From assembly GCF_014191545.1 (NCBI RefSeq), contig NZ_AP023361.1, positions 186,001 through 250,000 on the forward strand: a stretch of 64,000 nucleotides of DNA, written 5' to 3'. Below are positions 38,664-46,606 of this stretch, piece by piece (within the stretch, counting starts at the first letter, position 1; each line of letters starts with the position of its first letter). The position numbers were made by a program, and so were the translations under genes. The DNA is from Terrihabitans soli (GTDB lineage Bacteria; Pseudomonadota; Alphaproteobacteria; Rhizobiales; Methylopilaceae). The notes under the pieces were generated by a model that ran no database searches, was not told where the DNA came from, and saw only the letters and a list, made by a program, of their open reading frames with translations.

Positions 38664-39712
38664 GCACGCGCTCCCGGCAGTGCGGCGGCTTCATCGAGCG
38701 GCCAGCGGGCGCGCGGTGCGAAGGACAGCGGATCGCGCATGCCGAGCGTCAGGCGTTCGCAGCCGGCCCATGCGATCATCGCGCCATTGTCGCCGCAGAG
38801 TTCGAGCGGCGGCGCGACGAGATCGACACGCCCGTCGGTGACGCGGCGCACGCCCTCGCGCAGCGCGGAATTAGCCGCGACGCCGCCGGCAACGACGAAG
38901 GCGGTCGGGTCGCCCCATTTTTCTTCGAAAATGCTCAACGCCACGCGCACCCGGTCGATCACCATATCGACGACGGCAGCCTGGAACCCGGCGCAGAGAT
39001 CGAAGACGTCTCGATCACGCAGCGGAGCGATGCGCTCGGCTTCGATGCGCACAGCCGTTTTGAGCCCGGCGAGCGAGAAGTTCGGTTCGATGCGGCCGAT
39101 CATCGGCCGCGGCAGCTGAAAGCGCGTCGGATCGCCGTTCAGTGCGGCGCGCTCGACGGCAGGACCGCCCGGATAGCCAAGGCCAAAGAGCTTGGCGACC
39201 TTGTCGAAGGCTTCGCCGATCGCATCGTCGATTGTCGTGCCGAGGCGCACATAACGCCCGACGCCTTCGACGGCGAGCAGCTGCGTGTGACCGCCGGAGA
39301 CAAGAAGAAGGAGATATGGGAAGCGGATATTGTCGGTGAGGCGCGCCGTCAGCGCATGCGCTTCGAGATGGTTCACCGCGATGAAGGGCCGGCTGGACGC
39401 AAAGGCCAATGCCTTGGCGGTGGTGAGGCCGACGATGACGCCGCCAATCAGGCCGGGTCCGGCCGCCGCGGCAATGCCGTCGAGCTGGCCGATGCTGACG
39501 CCGGCATCCCGCAGCGCCTGGGCGACAATGGTGTCGAGCGCATCGACATGGGCGCGGGAGGCGATTTCCGGCACGACGCCGCCATAGGCGGCATGGCGCC
39601 TTGCCTGCGACAGCACGGTATTCGACAGAATCCGGCCGCTGCCGTCGGGCAGGCGTTCGACCACCGAGGCGGCGGTTTCGTCGCAGGTCGTCTCGATGCC
39701 GAGTACGCGCAT
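38660..39712 (-). CDS. tsaD: tRNA N6-threonylcarbamoyladenosine synthase catalytic subunit TsaD
   Basis: TsaD transfers the threonylcarbamoyl group to A37 of ANN-decoding tRNAs, producing the substrate later used by MtaB. The 350-residue protein begins [18 protein letters not shown] and holds the metal-binding histidines H115 and H119 in NHLEAHALT. Further ASKHA-fold motifs [23 protein letters not shown] and [13 protein letters not shown] are visible. It is divergent from hemC across a 105-bp promoter region. Confidence 0.96.
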   Translation of the reverse strand: MRVLGIETTCDETAASVVERLPDGSGRILSNTVLSQARRHAAYGGVVPEIASRAHVDALDTIVAQALRDAGVSIGQLDGIAAAAGPGLIGGVIVGLTTAKALAFASSRPFIAVNHLEAHALTARLTDNIRFPYLLLLVSGGHTQLLAVEGVGRYVRLGTTIDDAIGEAFDKVAKLFGLGYPGGPAVERAALNGDPTRFQLPRPMIGRIEPNFSLAGLKTAVRIEAERIAPLRDRDVFDLCAGFQAAVVDMVIDRVRVALSIFEEKWGDPTAFVVAGGVAANSALREGVRRVTDGRVDLVAPPLELCGDNGAMIAWAGCERLTLGMRDPLSFAPRARWPLDEAAALPGARA

Positions 39713-39817
39713 TGGGGGTCCAGAACTTAAAGGGTCGGGGCGGAGGTTTCGAAGTGGGCCGCCACCCTATAATCTCTGCCTGCGCGCCGCCACAAGCACG
39801 AACCCCTTCAGGCCCTG

Positions 39818-40753
39818 ATGACCAGCCCCTTCCTCCGCATCGGTACCCGCGGCAGTCCGCTTGCCCTCTGGCAGGCCCGTGCCGTGCGCGCCGCGCTGGC
39901 CTCGGCCCATGAGGTGGACGAGGGGGCGATCGAAATCGTCACCATCAAGACCTCGGGCGATCAGGTGAAGGACCGCCCGCTGGCCGATCTTGGCGGCAAG
40001 GGCCTTTTCACCAAGGAGATCGAGGAGGCGCTGCAGGGCAACAGGGTCGATATCGCCGTGCATTCGGCCAAAGACGTGCCGACCTTTCTGCCCGACGGGC
40101 TGATGCTCGCCGGCTGCCTGCCGCGCGCCGATGTGCGCGATGTTCTGATCGCGCCCGAGTACAGGACTCTCGCCGCGCTCCCGGAGGGCGCAGTGATCGG
40201 CACCGCCTCGGTGCGCCGTTCGGCGCTGCTCAAACATTTGCGGCCCGATCTCAAAACCGTGCTCCTGCGCGGCAATGTCGAGACGCGGCTGCGCAAAGTG
40301 GAATCGGGCGAATTCCAGGCAACGCTTTTGGCGTTGGCTGGGCTGACGCGGCTTGGCCTCGCAAGCCACGCGACGGAAATCTTCGAGACCGAGACCATGC
40401 TGCCGGCCTGCGGTCAGGGCGCGGTCGCCATCGAAATCCGCGCCGATGACGAGACGGCGCGGGGCAGGGTCGAAGCCATCGATCATCGCGAAACATCGCT
40501 GGCGCTCGTAGCCGAGCGCGCCATGCTGGCCGTGCTTGACGGTTCCTGCAAAACACCGATTGCAGGCCACGCCGTGCACTACACAAGCGGTTCGCTGCAT
40601 CTGCGCGGCCTCGTCATCGCGCCGGACGGCAGCGAGGTGTGGAACATCAAGGCGGAAGGCGCGGCAAGCGATGCCGAAAAGATCGGCCGCGCCGCGGGCG
40701 AGGATCTTCTGGGCCGCGTGCCGAGCGGCATTCTCACCGAGGGCCCGCGATGA
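39818..40753 (+). CDS. hemC: Hydroxymethylbilane synthase (porphobilinogen deaminase)
   Basis: HemC polymerises four porphobilinogens into hydroxymethylbilane in heme synthesis. The 311-residue protein has RIGTRGSPLALWQA, the active-site aspartate region DIAVHSAKDVPTFLP, VRRSALLKHLRPDL and the dipyrromethane-cofactor cysteine in LDGSCKTPIAGHA. The first gene of a heme operon, it overlaps hemD by ATGA. Confidence 0.96.
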   Translation: MTSPFLRIGTRGSPLALWQARAVRAALASAHEVDEGAIEIVTIKTSGDQVKDRPLADLGGKGLFTKEIEEALQGNRVDIAVHSAKDVPTFLPDGLMLAGCLPRADVRDVLIAPEYRTLAALPEGAVIGTASVRRSALLKHLRPDLKTVLLRGNVETRLRKVESGEFQATLLALAGLTRLGLASHATEIFETETMLPACGQGAVAIEIRADDETARGRVEAIDHRETSLALVAERAMLAVLDGSCKTPIAGHAVHYTSGSLHLRGLVIAPDGSEVWNIKAEGAASDAEKIGRAAGEDLLGRVPSGILTEGPR

Positions 40754-41445
40754 TCCTTCTGACGCGCCCGCAAGGGGCTGCCTCCGGCACCAAAACACGT
40801 CTTGAAGCGCAAGGCCGCGCGGTGCTGCTCGATCCTTTGCTTGAACTGAGCTTCTTTCCGCCCGAGCGCCTTCTCGGTGGTGCGGTGCCCGACGCCCTCG
40901 TCGTCACGAGTTCGAACGGAGCGCGGGCCATCGCGCGCCACAGCGAGCTTGAAAAGCTCGCCGCCCTCCCGGTCTGGACGGTCGGCAGCCGCACGACGGC
41001 GGCGCTGCGCGAGCTCGGCTTTTCGGAGCCGCGCGGCGAAGCGCCGGATGTCGGCCATCTTGCAGCCCTACTGGCGAAAGAGGCGCCGCAGTCGCTTCTC
41101 TATCTCGCCGCGGAAAATCGCGCCGCCGAACTCTCCGAACTTCTACCTATGCATAAGGTGCGGACCGAAGTCGTCTATCGCGCGACACCGGCCTCGGCTC
41201 TTGCGCCGGACACGATCGCGGCGCTGCGCAACGGAAAGATCACAGATGTGCTGCACTATTCGCGACGTCTTGCGGAATATTATGTAGCTCTGGCGGACGC
41301 GGCGGGCCTTGGCTCCCAATCGCTCACGCCGCGCCAGCTCTGCCTGTCCGAACAGGTGGCGGCGCCGCTGCGCGAGGCGGGGGCAAAAAGCATTCGGGTC
41401 GCCGGGACGCCGAAAGAAGATGCGTTGATCGGCCTTTTGGACTGA
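40750..41445 (+). CDS. hemD: Uroporphyrinogen-III synthase
   Basis: HemD cyclises hydroxymethylbilane into uroporphyrinogen III. This protein family is weakly conserved; the 231-residue product shows the usual LLTRPQGAASGTKTRLEAQGR start, a VVTSSNGARAIA segment, WTVGSRTTAALRELGF and a late AGTPKEDALIGLL end. The position directly after hemC with a 4-bp overlap is strong support. A Mic60-like gene follows after 70 bp. Confidence 0.9.
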   Translation: MILLTRPQGAASGTKTRLEAQGRAVLLDPLLELSFFPPERLLGGAVPDALVVTSSNGARAIARHSELEKLAALPVWTVGSRTTAALRELGFSEPRGEAPDVGHLAALLAKEAPQSLLYLAAENRAAELSELLPMHKVRTEVVYRATPASALAPDTIAALRNGKITDVLHYSRRLAEYYVALADAAGLGSQSLTPRQLCLSEQVAAPLREAGAKSIRVAGTPKEDALIGLLD

Positions 41446-41515
41446 GCGTCCTTTCTCGCCAAGGGGTGAGGCGGACGTTAGATAGACACTGAAGCGATTC
41501 CGGAGAGCGGCGCGA

Positions 41516-42643
41516 ATGGCGGATGAGGACACGACCAAGAGATCGATGAAGCCGAAGCCCGGCGTGATCGACCTTGAAGCGACCGAAATCGAGCGCGAGA
41601 AGCCGCCGGAGCCGTCGCCCATGGAGGACGATGCGCCGCCCGCGGACGAGGTTTCGAGCAAAGCGGAGGCGCTCGACGACGAGCCGCGTTCGCCGCTCGG
41701 CACTTTGATCGGGGCCGGGGTCGCGGGCGCCGCGATCGCGCTTCTTCTGTTTGTCCTTCTTCTCGCGCTCGGCCTGATCCCGGTCGGCTCGGGCTCGGAT
41801 CCGGCGCTCGGCAACAGAGTGGCCGATCTCGAAGCGCAGCTCGCGGCTCAGCAGACGGCGCGGCCGGTCTCGCCGGATCAAAGCGCCCTCCGCAGCGACA
41901 TTGCGCAACTGCGTCAGGACATCGACAGTCTCCGCAACAGGCCGGTGCCCTTGCCCGATGTCGGGCTGCAGACGCGCATCAGTGAGCTTGCGGCGCGCCT
42001 GGATGCGCTTCAGCCGCCGGACACCGCCTCGGTCGATCAACTCAAGACACGCGTCGATGAGGTCGCGGCCCAGGTCAGTGCTGCGCGCGAGCCCGATCCG
42101 GAGACTGCGCAAGCGATCAAGGCGTCGAAATCCGCCTCGGCGATTGCCGCCTTTGCGCTGCTCGAAAGCTCCGTCGCGCGCGGGGCGCCCTATGCGGATG
42201 CGCTGGCGCATTTGAAGAAGCAGCTTCCCGATGCGGATATTGCCGGCCTCGAAGCCGGGGCGGAAAAGGGATTGCCTGCGGCATCTGTTCTCGCGCGCGA
42301 CTATGAGCGCGATCTCGAAGCCGCCGGCCCACCCGATACGCAGCCCCAGGGACTAGCCGACAGGCTGGCCGAAGGCGCGCGCAGCCTTGTGCGTATCCGC
42401 CCCGTCGCGGGCTCTCCCGATGCCGACAAGATCGATCCGAACGATCCGTGGTCGGCGCGCAATGTCATCGTCACGCGCCTTCGCAGCGGAAATTATGCAG
42501 GCGCGGTTTCCGATCGGTCGAGTCTTGATCCGGTGGCGCTGAAAGCAACGGAGCAGTCCGCGGCTCAGCTTGAGGCCCGCCTCAAGGCGGATGCTGTGCT
42601 CGACAAACTGCGCGCCGGGATCACCGCGGAGGCAAATCCTTGA
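41516..42643 (+). CDS. Mitofilin/Mic60-like membrane protein (COG4223 type)
   Basis: This 375-residue protein has an acidic cytosolic N-terminus, one membrane span (about residues 62-85), a predicted coiled coil (about 100-195) and a helical C-terminal mitofilin-like region with KSASAIAAFALLESSVARGAPYADAL and LPAASVLARDYERDLEAA. Alphaproteobacterial Mic60 homologues are known to lie in the heme operon next to hemY and are related to the mitochondrial cristae-junction protein. It overlaps hemY by 4 bp. A role in shaping inner-membrane folds or in heme-pathway membrane organisation is inferred only. Confidence 0.8.
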   Translation: MADEDTTKRSMKPKPGVIDLEATEIEREKPPEPSPMEDDAPPADEVSSKAEALDDEPRSPLGTLIGAGVAGAAIALLLFVLLLALGLIPVGSGSDPALGNRVADLEAQLAAQQTARPVSPDQSALRSDIAQLRQDIDSLRNRPVPLPDVGLQTRISELAARLDALQPPDTASVDQLKTRVDEVAAQVSAAREPDPETAQAIKASKSASAIAAFALLESSVARGAPYADALAHLKKQLPDADIAGLEAGAEKGLPAASVLARDYERDLEAAGPPDTQPQGLADRLAEGARSLVRIRPVAGSPDADKIDPNDPWSARNVIVTRLRSGNYAGAVSDRSSLDPVALKATEQSAAQLEARLKADAVLDKLRAGITAEANP

Positions 42644-44211
42644 TCCGCATTCTCGGCTTTCTGGTCGGCATTGCCCTGCTTGGTTTCGGTATCGGCTGGC
42701 TGGCCGACCGTCCGGGCTCTTTCACGCTCGTTTGGCAGGGCTGGCAGATCGAGACCTCGGTGCCGGTGGCGCTGCTCGGCATTGTGCTGCTCGCGGCAGC
42801 CGTCATCGTGCTCTTCTGGTTTGTGCGTACGATCGTCGGCGTACCTGATGCGATCACCGATTTCTTCCGCGGCCGCAGGCGTCAGCGCGGAATGACGGCG
42901 GTCGCCCATGGCCTGATGGCGGTGGGTATCGGCGACGGGCGCGCGGCGCGGCGCTCGGCCAATGAAGCGCGGCGGCTGATCGGCGATGAACCGCTGACAT
43001 TGCTTCTGCGCGCCCAGGCGGCGCAATTGGCCGGCGATCGCGAAGAAGCGGAAAGCGCTTTCCGCGCCATGCTCGATCAGCCGGAAACGCGCCCGCTCGG
43101 TTATCGCGGCCTCTTCGTCGAAGCGCGCCGCAGAGGCGATGCTGTAGAGGCTATGAGCCTTGCCGAGCGTGCGGTGAAGGCAAATCCGAACGTACCCTGG
43201 GCCGGGCCTGCGCTGCTCGAACTTCAGGGCACAAAGCGCGATTGGGACGGCGCGCTCGCGAGCGTCGAGCGCAATGCCGCAAACCGCCTCGTCGAAAAAT
43301 CCGATGCACGCCGCCAGCGCGCGGTGCTTCTGACCGCAAAGGCGCTCGATCGCATCGATCGCGGCATTGCCGATGAAGCGCTCGATCTTGCAACGGAAGC
43401 GGTGAAGCTTGCGCCCGATCTCGTTCCGGCGGCGGCGCTCGCTGCGCGGCTTTACGCAGAAGGCGGCGATACGCGCCGCGCGTCCAAGATCGTTGAGGCA
43501 GCGTGGCGCGCGGGACCGCATCCTGATCTCGCCGAAGTCTATGTGCATGTGCGCCCCGGCGAGAGCGCTTTGGAGCGGCTGAAGCGCGCCGAATATCTCG
43601 CCAAGCGCATCCCCGATCATCCGGAAGGCATCCTCGCGCTCGCCCAGGCGGCGCTTGCGGCGCGCGAATTCGGGCGCGCGCGGACCGTCCTCGCGCCGGT
43701 CGCCGGTGCGCCGACGCGGCGCGTCTGTCTTCTGATGGCGGAAATCGAAAACGCCGAGACGGGCGATCTCGGCCGGGCCCGGGCCTGGCTGGCGCGCGGT
43801 CTCAACGCGGCGCGCGATCCGCAATGGGTTGCCGACGGCCTTGTGTCGGATACGTGGGAGCCGGTCTCGCCGATTTCCGGCAGGCTCGATGCGTTCGAAT
43901 GGAAGGTGCCGCAGGAAAGCCTGACGGCTTCGACGAGTTCGCTGATCGATCAGGACATCGAGGTCATTGTCGAACCGGCGCCCGCACCGGTCACGGCGGC
44001 TCCGAAACCTGCCCCGGCGCCGCAGCCAGCGGCACCGCCGCCTCCACCTCCCCCGTCAGCCCCGCCTCCGCCGGCGCCCGCCCCGAAGGTTGTCCGGACC
44101 CCGCCCTCGGAGGTCCTTCTGCCGCTCGCCCGGGCGCCGGACGATCCGGGGCCGGACGATGATGAGGACGAAACCCTGCCGCCGCCGCGGCCTTTGGGAC
44201 TTACCCCTTAG
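42640..44211 (+). CDS. hemY: HemY-type TPR membrane protein of the heme operon
   Basis: This 523-residue protein has two N-terminal spans (about residues 3-22 and 40-64) followed by the HemY_N signature region VVGVPDAITDFFRGRRRQRGMTA and TPR-like helical repeats. A long proline-rich tail (about residues 447-500, with runs of six prolines) precedes an acidic end. This is the proteobacterial HemY found after hemD, not the protoporphyrinogen oxidase of the same name; its action in heme synthesis is unclear. The tail is longer than usual and may be disordered. Confidence 0.85.
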   Translation: MIRILGFLVGIALLGFGIGWLADRPGSFTLVWQGWQIETSVPVALLGIVLLAAAVIVLFWFVRTIVGVPDAITDFFRGRRRQRGMTAVAHGLMAVGIGDGRAARRSANEARRLIGDEPLTLLLRAQAAQLAGDREEAESAFRAMLDQPETRPLGYRGLFVEARRRGDAVEAMSLAERAVKANPNVPWAGPALLELQGTKRDWDGALASVERNAANRLVEKSDARRQRAVLLTAKALDRIDRGIADEALDLATEAVKLAPDLVPAAALAARLYAEGGDTRRASKIVEAAWRAGPHPDLAEVYVHVRPGESALERLKRAEYLAKRIPDHPEGILALAQAALAAREFGRARTVLAPVAGAPTRRVCLLMAEIENAETGDLGRARAWLARGLNAARDPQWVADGLVSDTWEPVSPISGRLDAFEWKVPQESLTASTSSLIDQDIEVIVEPAPAPVTAAPKPAPAPQPAAPPPPPPPSAPPPPAPAPKVVRTPPSEVLLPLARAPDDPGPDDDEDETLPPPRPLGLTP

Positions 44212-44274
44212 AGCGCGTCCCTTAGATCGCTTGCCTTTCGGGGGTCGTTTCGCTACCACCCCCCTCTCTGCGGC

Positions 44275-44350
44275 GCCGCAATAGCTCAGTTGGTAGAGCA
44301 CCTCATTCGTAATGAGGGGGTCGGGGGTTCGAGTCCCTCTTGCGGCACCA
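44275..44350 (+). tRNA. tRNA-Thr (anticodon CGT)
   Basis: The 76-nt sequence folds as a cloverleaf: acceptor stem GCCGCAA / TTGCGGC, D arm TAGCTCAGTTGGTAGAGCA, anticodon stem CCTCA / TGAGG around loop TTCGTAA, and T arm GGGGGTTCGAGTCCCTC. Discriminator base A and an encoded CCA follow. Anticodon CGT reads ACG threonine codons. It lies 63 bp after hemY. Confidence 0.97.
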
Positions 44351-44483
44351 GTTTTCCAGCATTTTAGGTTTATTCTCCCCTGCATATTTTGCCGGGCGCG
44401 GCGCATTTTGCCGGTCTGAATCGCCGATTCGAGGGCGTGTCCCCTCTGGCGAGGGATGGCATGGGGGTTGCTGCACTCCTCGC

Positions 44484-45068
44484 ATGTCAAACAGTCTTGC
44501 GTCCTTCCTCGCTTTGTCCATCGGCTCGCCGACCTCCTCCACCTATGGGTCGAGGCGTGACCGCGACGACGACAAAGACACGGGTCTCTCGGATTTCTTT
44601 CAAATGTTCGGTCAGGGCTTGATGCAGAGCGCGCTGGAGCAAATCCGCGCGCTCGATACACAGGCGACGCCCGACAGCGCCGGCGGCGAGGGGGTCCAGG
44701 ACTTTGCCGAGAACTATCTTCGTCAGAGCACGCTTGAGATGATGAGGAGCGTGACCGCTCGGGGAAACACCGGCTGGCCGGGGAATCTGCTCGGTTCGAA
44801 CGACAACATTTTCTCCGGCCTGGGGCTCGGAGATCTTTCAGGGTTCGCGGACTTTCCGGGTTTGTCGGATTTTTCCGGGCTCGCGAGCTTTCCGGGGCTC
44901 GGTGCCTTTCCGCAGCTCGGCGCGTATCAGAATGCAGGGTTGGCGAGCCAGCTCGGCGGCAGCAGCTATCTTATCGAAGATGCGCTCAAGACCATTGCGA
45001 AGGGCTTGGGAAAATCGCTGGACGAAGTCCGGGCGACGCATCTCAGCGGCTTCACCGCCGCTCTATAA
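44484..45068 (+). CDS. Hypothetical protein with tandem GL-x-F repeats
   Basis: I do not recognise this 194-residue protein. Its first third is polar, and residues about 110-155 are a run of imperfect 6-8 residue repeats such as GLGDLSGFADF, PGLSDFSGL, ASFPGLGAF and PQLGAYQNAGL. The C-terminal 35 residues (IEDALKTIAKGLGKSLDEVRATHLSGF) look helical. No signal peptide or membrane span is seen. The ATG before SNSLASFLAL was chosen; earlier in-frame codons run into the tRNA region. It lies just after tRNA-Thr and appears lineage-specific. A GC-rich imperfect hairpin (45089-45115) follows. Confidence 0.55.
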   Translation: MSNSLASFLALSIGSPTSSTYGSRRDRDDDKDTGLSDFFQMFGQGLMQSALEQIRALDTQATPDSAGGEGVQDFAENYLRQSTLEMMRSVTARGNTGWPGNLLGSNDNIFSGLGLGDLSGFADFPGLSDFSGLASFPGLGAFPQLGAYQNAGLASQLGGSSYLIEDALKTIAKGLGKSLDEVRATHLSGFTAAL

Positions 45069-45177
45069 ACCTCTCTCCAAAACGAAAGACCCCCGCCTCG
45101 CGATCGAGACAGGGGCCTCTCCTGTGTGCGGCGTGCTTCGAGCGCCGCACTGCGCGAATTACGCCGCGCGAGTGAGG

Positions 45178-45498
45178 TTACTGACCGAGATTGCCGGAAT
45201 TGGTGCTCGAGCCGCCATGGGTCGCGCCCATCGGCTGACCGCCCGGCAGGCCGGGCTCAGACGACTCCTCCGCGCCGCGGATCACATCGCTGTTTGTTTC
45301 GAGATTGCTGGACCCGGAGCCGCCGCCGAGAGTCGAACTGCGGCCTTCCTCCATCGCGCCGATGCCGCCGGGCTGCTGCGACTGGCGGGCGCCTTCCAGA
45401 ACGTCGGACTGCGTTTCGAGGTTTGAGTTGTTCGACTGCGCGAAAGCCGGCGAAGCGAGAAGCGCCACGGCAGCGGTCAGTGCTAGATACTTCTTCAT
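45178..45498 (-). CDS. Small secreted protein with duplicated SNLETxSDV motif
   Basis: This 106-residue protein has a clear signal peptide (MKKYLALTAAVALLASPAFA). The mature part is polar, rich in Gly, Ser and Asn, and carries two copies of a motif reading NSNLETQSDVLEGA and SSNLETNSDVIRGA about 40 residues apart. There are no cysteines. It starts after a GGGAGATTT leader on the minus strand. I know no family for it; it is probably an exported, partly disordered protein. A 396-bp gap lies upstream, described under separate entries. Confidence 0.65.
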   Translation of the reverse strand: MKKYLALTAAVALLASPAFAQSNNSNLETQSDVLEGARQSQQPGGIGAMEEGRSSTLGGGSGSSNLETNSDVIRGAEESSEPGLPGGQPMGATHGGSSTNSGNLGQ

Positions 45499-45672
45499 TG
45501 AAATCTCCCTTTTCCATGCGGCGGCTTGGGGGCGGGCGCCGCATCTACAGAGACAAGCCCTCAGAGGACTCGAAGTTCCTCGTGCGGCGCAGGGCTAAAA
45601 GTATGAGTCGAAACGGATAATTTCTGCGTGAGGGAAGGGAACGGATCAACGCTTGCGGCAAGCGCGCGCCTC

Positions 45673-45700
45673 GCATTTTGCGAATGCTTTTGCAAAATGC
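45673..45700. promoter_or_regulatory. Inverted repeat GCATTTTGC-N10-GCAAAATGC
   Basis: A perfect 9-bp inverted repeat with a 10-bp spacer lies about 175 bp upstream of the small secreted protein gene and about 55 bp before the putative small-RNA promoter. Further arms AGCGC / GCGCT (45661-45665 and 45701-45706) extend its symmetry. It could be a regulator-binding site or a stem in a transcript. The rest of 45499-45660 shows no gene. Confidence 0.45.
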
Positions 45701-45766
45701 AGCGCTGATCGGATGCCAACGAATACGCGCGCGTCCATACGTTAGGTAAAAGCGCTATATCTTGTG

Positions 45767-45885
45767 CTTAATGCACGTTAAGGCGGTTGGCCGGTTGCTT
45801 GCTCTTGGGAAGGCGACCGGCAGTCAGGTATTGCGTCGCCGGAGAATTTCGACGGGAGGACCGCAGGGGCGGCCCTCCCGTTTTT
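45767..45885 (+). ncRNA. Candidate small RNA with strong intrinsic terminator
   Basis: No plus-strand gene lies within 780 bp upstream, yet a strong plus-oriented terminator is present. Its stem is CGGGAGG-A-CCGC / GCGG-C-CCTCCCG with loop AGGG, followed by TTTTT (45853-45885). A second hairpin at 45790-45821, GCCGGTTGC / GCGACCGGC, pairs fully only in plus-strand RNA because of a U-G pair. A CTATAT at 45755-45760 could be a -10 box, giving an RNA of about 120 nt. The 5' end is a guess and the -35 box is not clear. It ends 9 bp from the convergent hibernation factor gene. Confidence 0.5.
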
Positions 45886-45894
45886 CATTTCCGT

Positions 45895-46479
45895 TCAATC
45901 GGCTTTCACGCGCACCTTCACCGCGGTGGGGCCGGTATCGCCGTGATCTTCGACATAGTGCACGCGGTCGCCGCGCTTCAGCGCATCGAAATCGCCGCTC
46001 AGAAGGCTGTTGCGGTGGAAGTAGAGCAGCCCGCCCTCCTTGGTAAGCAGGAAGCCGTGATCGCGCTCGGGCGCGAGTTCCGCCACCTGGCCGAGGAACT
46101 GGTTCTGCGCGTCGCTGAACGGCGCTTTGGTCTTGCCCTTCAGCTGTTCCTTGAAATCCAGCAATTGCCGCTCGGCGATGCGGAAGGCCTCGTTGATGGC
46201 GATCCGCATATCGGGATCGGAGAACTTCTGCTGAAGATGCTCCGGTTCGTGGCTGACGACGAGATCCTTGTGGCCGGGCACTCCGATCTCGATGCGCACG
46301 ACGGGCGGGATCGAGTTGTGGCCGTTGCTCGCATTGTTCGCGCGCTTTTCGACGCGTACCCGGCAGGTCACAAGCCGGTCGAACAGCTTTTCGAGGCGGG
46401 CGATCTTTTCGCGGATAGCCTGCTCGGCCCAGTCGGAATGCTGAATATTGTGAAAGGCAATCTCGGCCGGAATCTGCAT
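45895..46479 (-). CDS. Ribosome hibernation factor-like protein with cold-shock-like C-terminal domain
   Basis: This 194-residue protein opens with an HPF/RaiA (S30AE) domain (IAFHNIQHSDWAEQAIREKIARLEKLFDRLVTCRVRVEK; KDLVVSHEPE). It ends with a beta-rich region, ERDHGFLLTKEGGLLYFHRNSLLSGDFDALKRGDRVHYVEDHGDTGPTAVKVR, that matches a cold-shock domain. It probably binds the ribosomal decoding region during stress or stationary phase. The C-terminus is not the dimerisation domain of long HPF. The ATG follows a strong AGGAGGAG site; a TTG one codon upstream is in frame. Confidence 0.82.
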   Translation of the reverse strand: MQIPAEIAFHNIQHSDWAEQAIREKIARLEKLFDRLVTCRVRVEKRANNASNGHNSIPPVVRIEIGVPGHKDLVVSHEPEHLQQKFSDPDMRIAINEAFRIAERQLLDFKEQLKGKTKAPFSDAQNQFLGQVAELAPERDHGFLLTKEGGLLYFHRNSLLSGDFDALKRGDRVHYVEDHGDTGPTAVKVRVKAD

Positions 46480-46550
46480 CAAACTCCTCCTGTGCCCCCC
46501 TATCCCAACGCAAGGATAGGCCTGATCGTTTCCGCTGAACAGAAGGTATG

Positions 46551-46582
46551 AAAAAGCCCGCCGGAGAGGTCTCCGGCGGGCT
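46551..46582 (-). terminator. Rho-independent terminator after the panE2-like gene
   Basis: A perfect 12-bp stem AGCCCGCCGGAG / CTCCGGCGGGCT with a 4-nt loop is followed on the minus strand by TTTT. It lies 24 bp after the stop of the reductase gene and closes the gcl-hyi-glxR-reductase transcript before the hibernation factor gene. Confidence 0.88.
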
Positions 46583-46606
46583 GATTTCGTCTGAAGATCG
46601 AGCGGC

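Noticed and set aside
44275-45068. Genomic island at tRNA-Thr
   Set aside because: No integrase, no repeated tRNA 3' end and no clear composition shift were found downstream, so an island is not supported.
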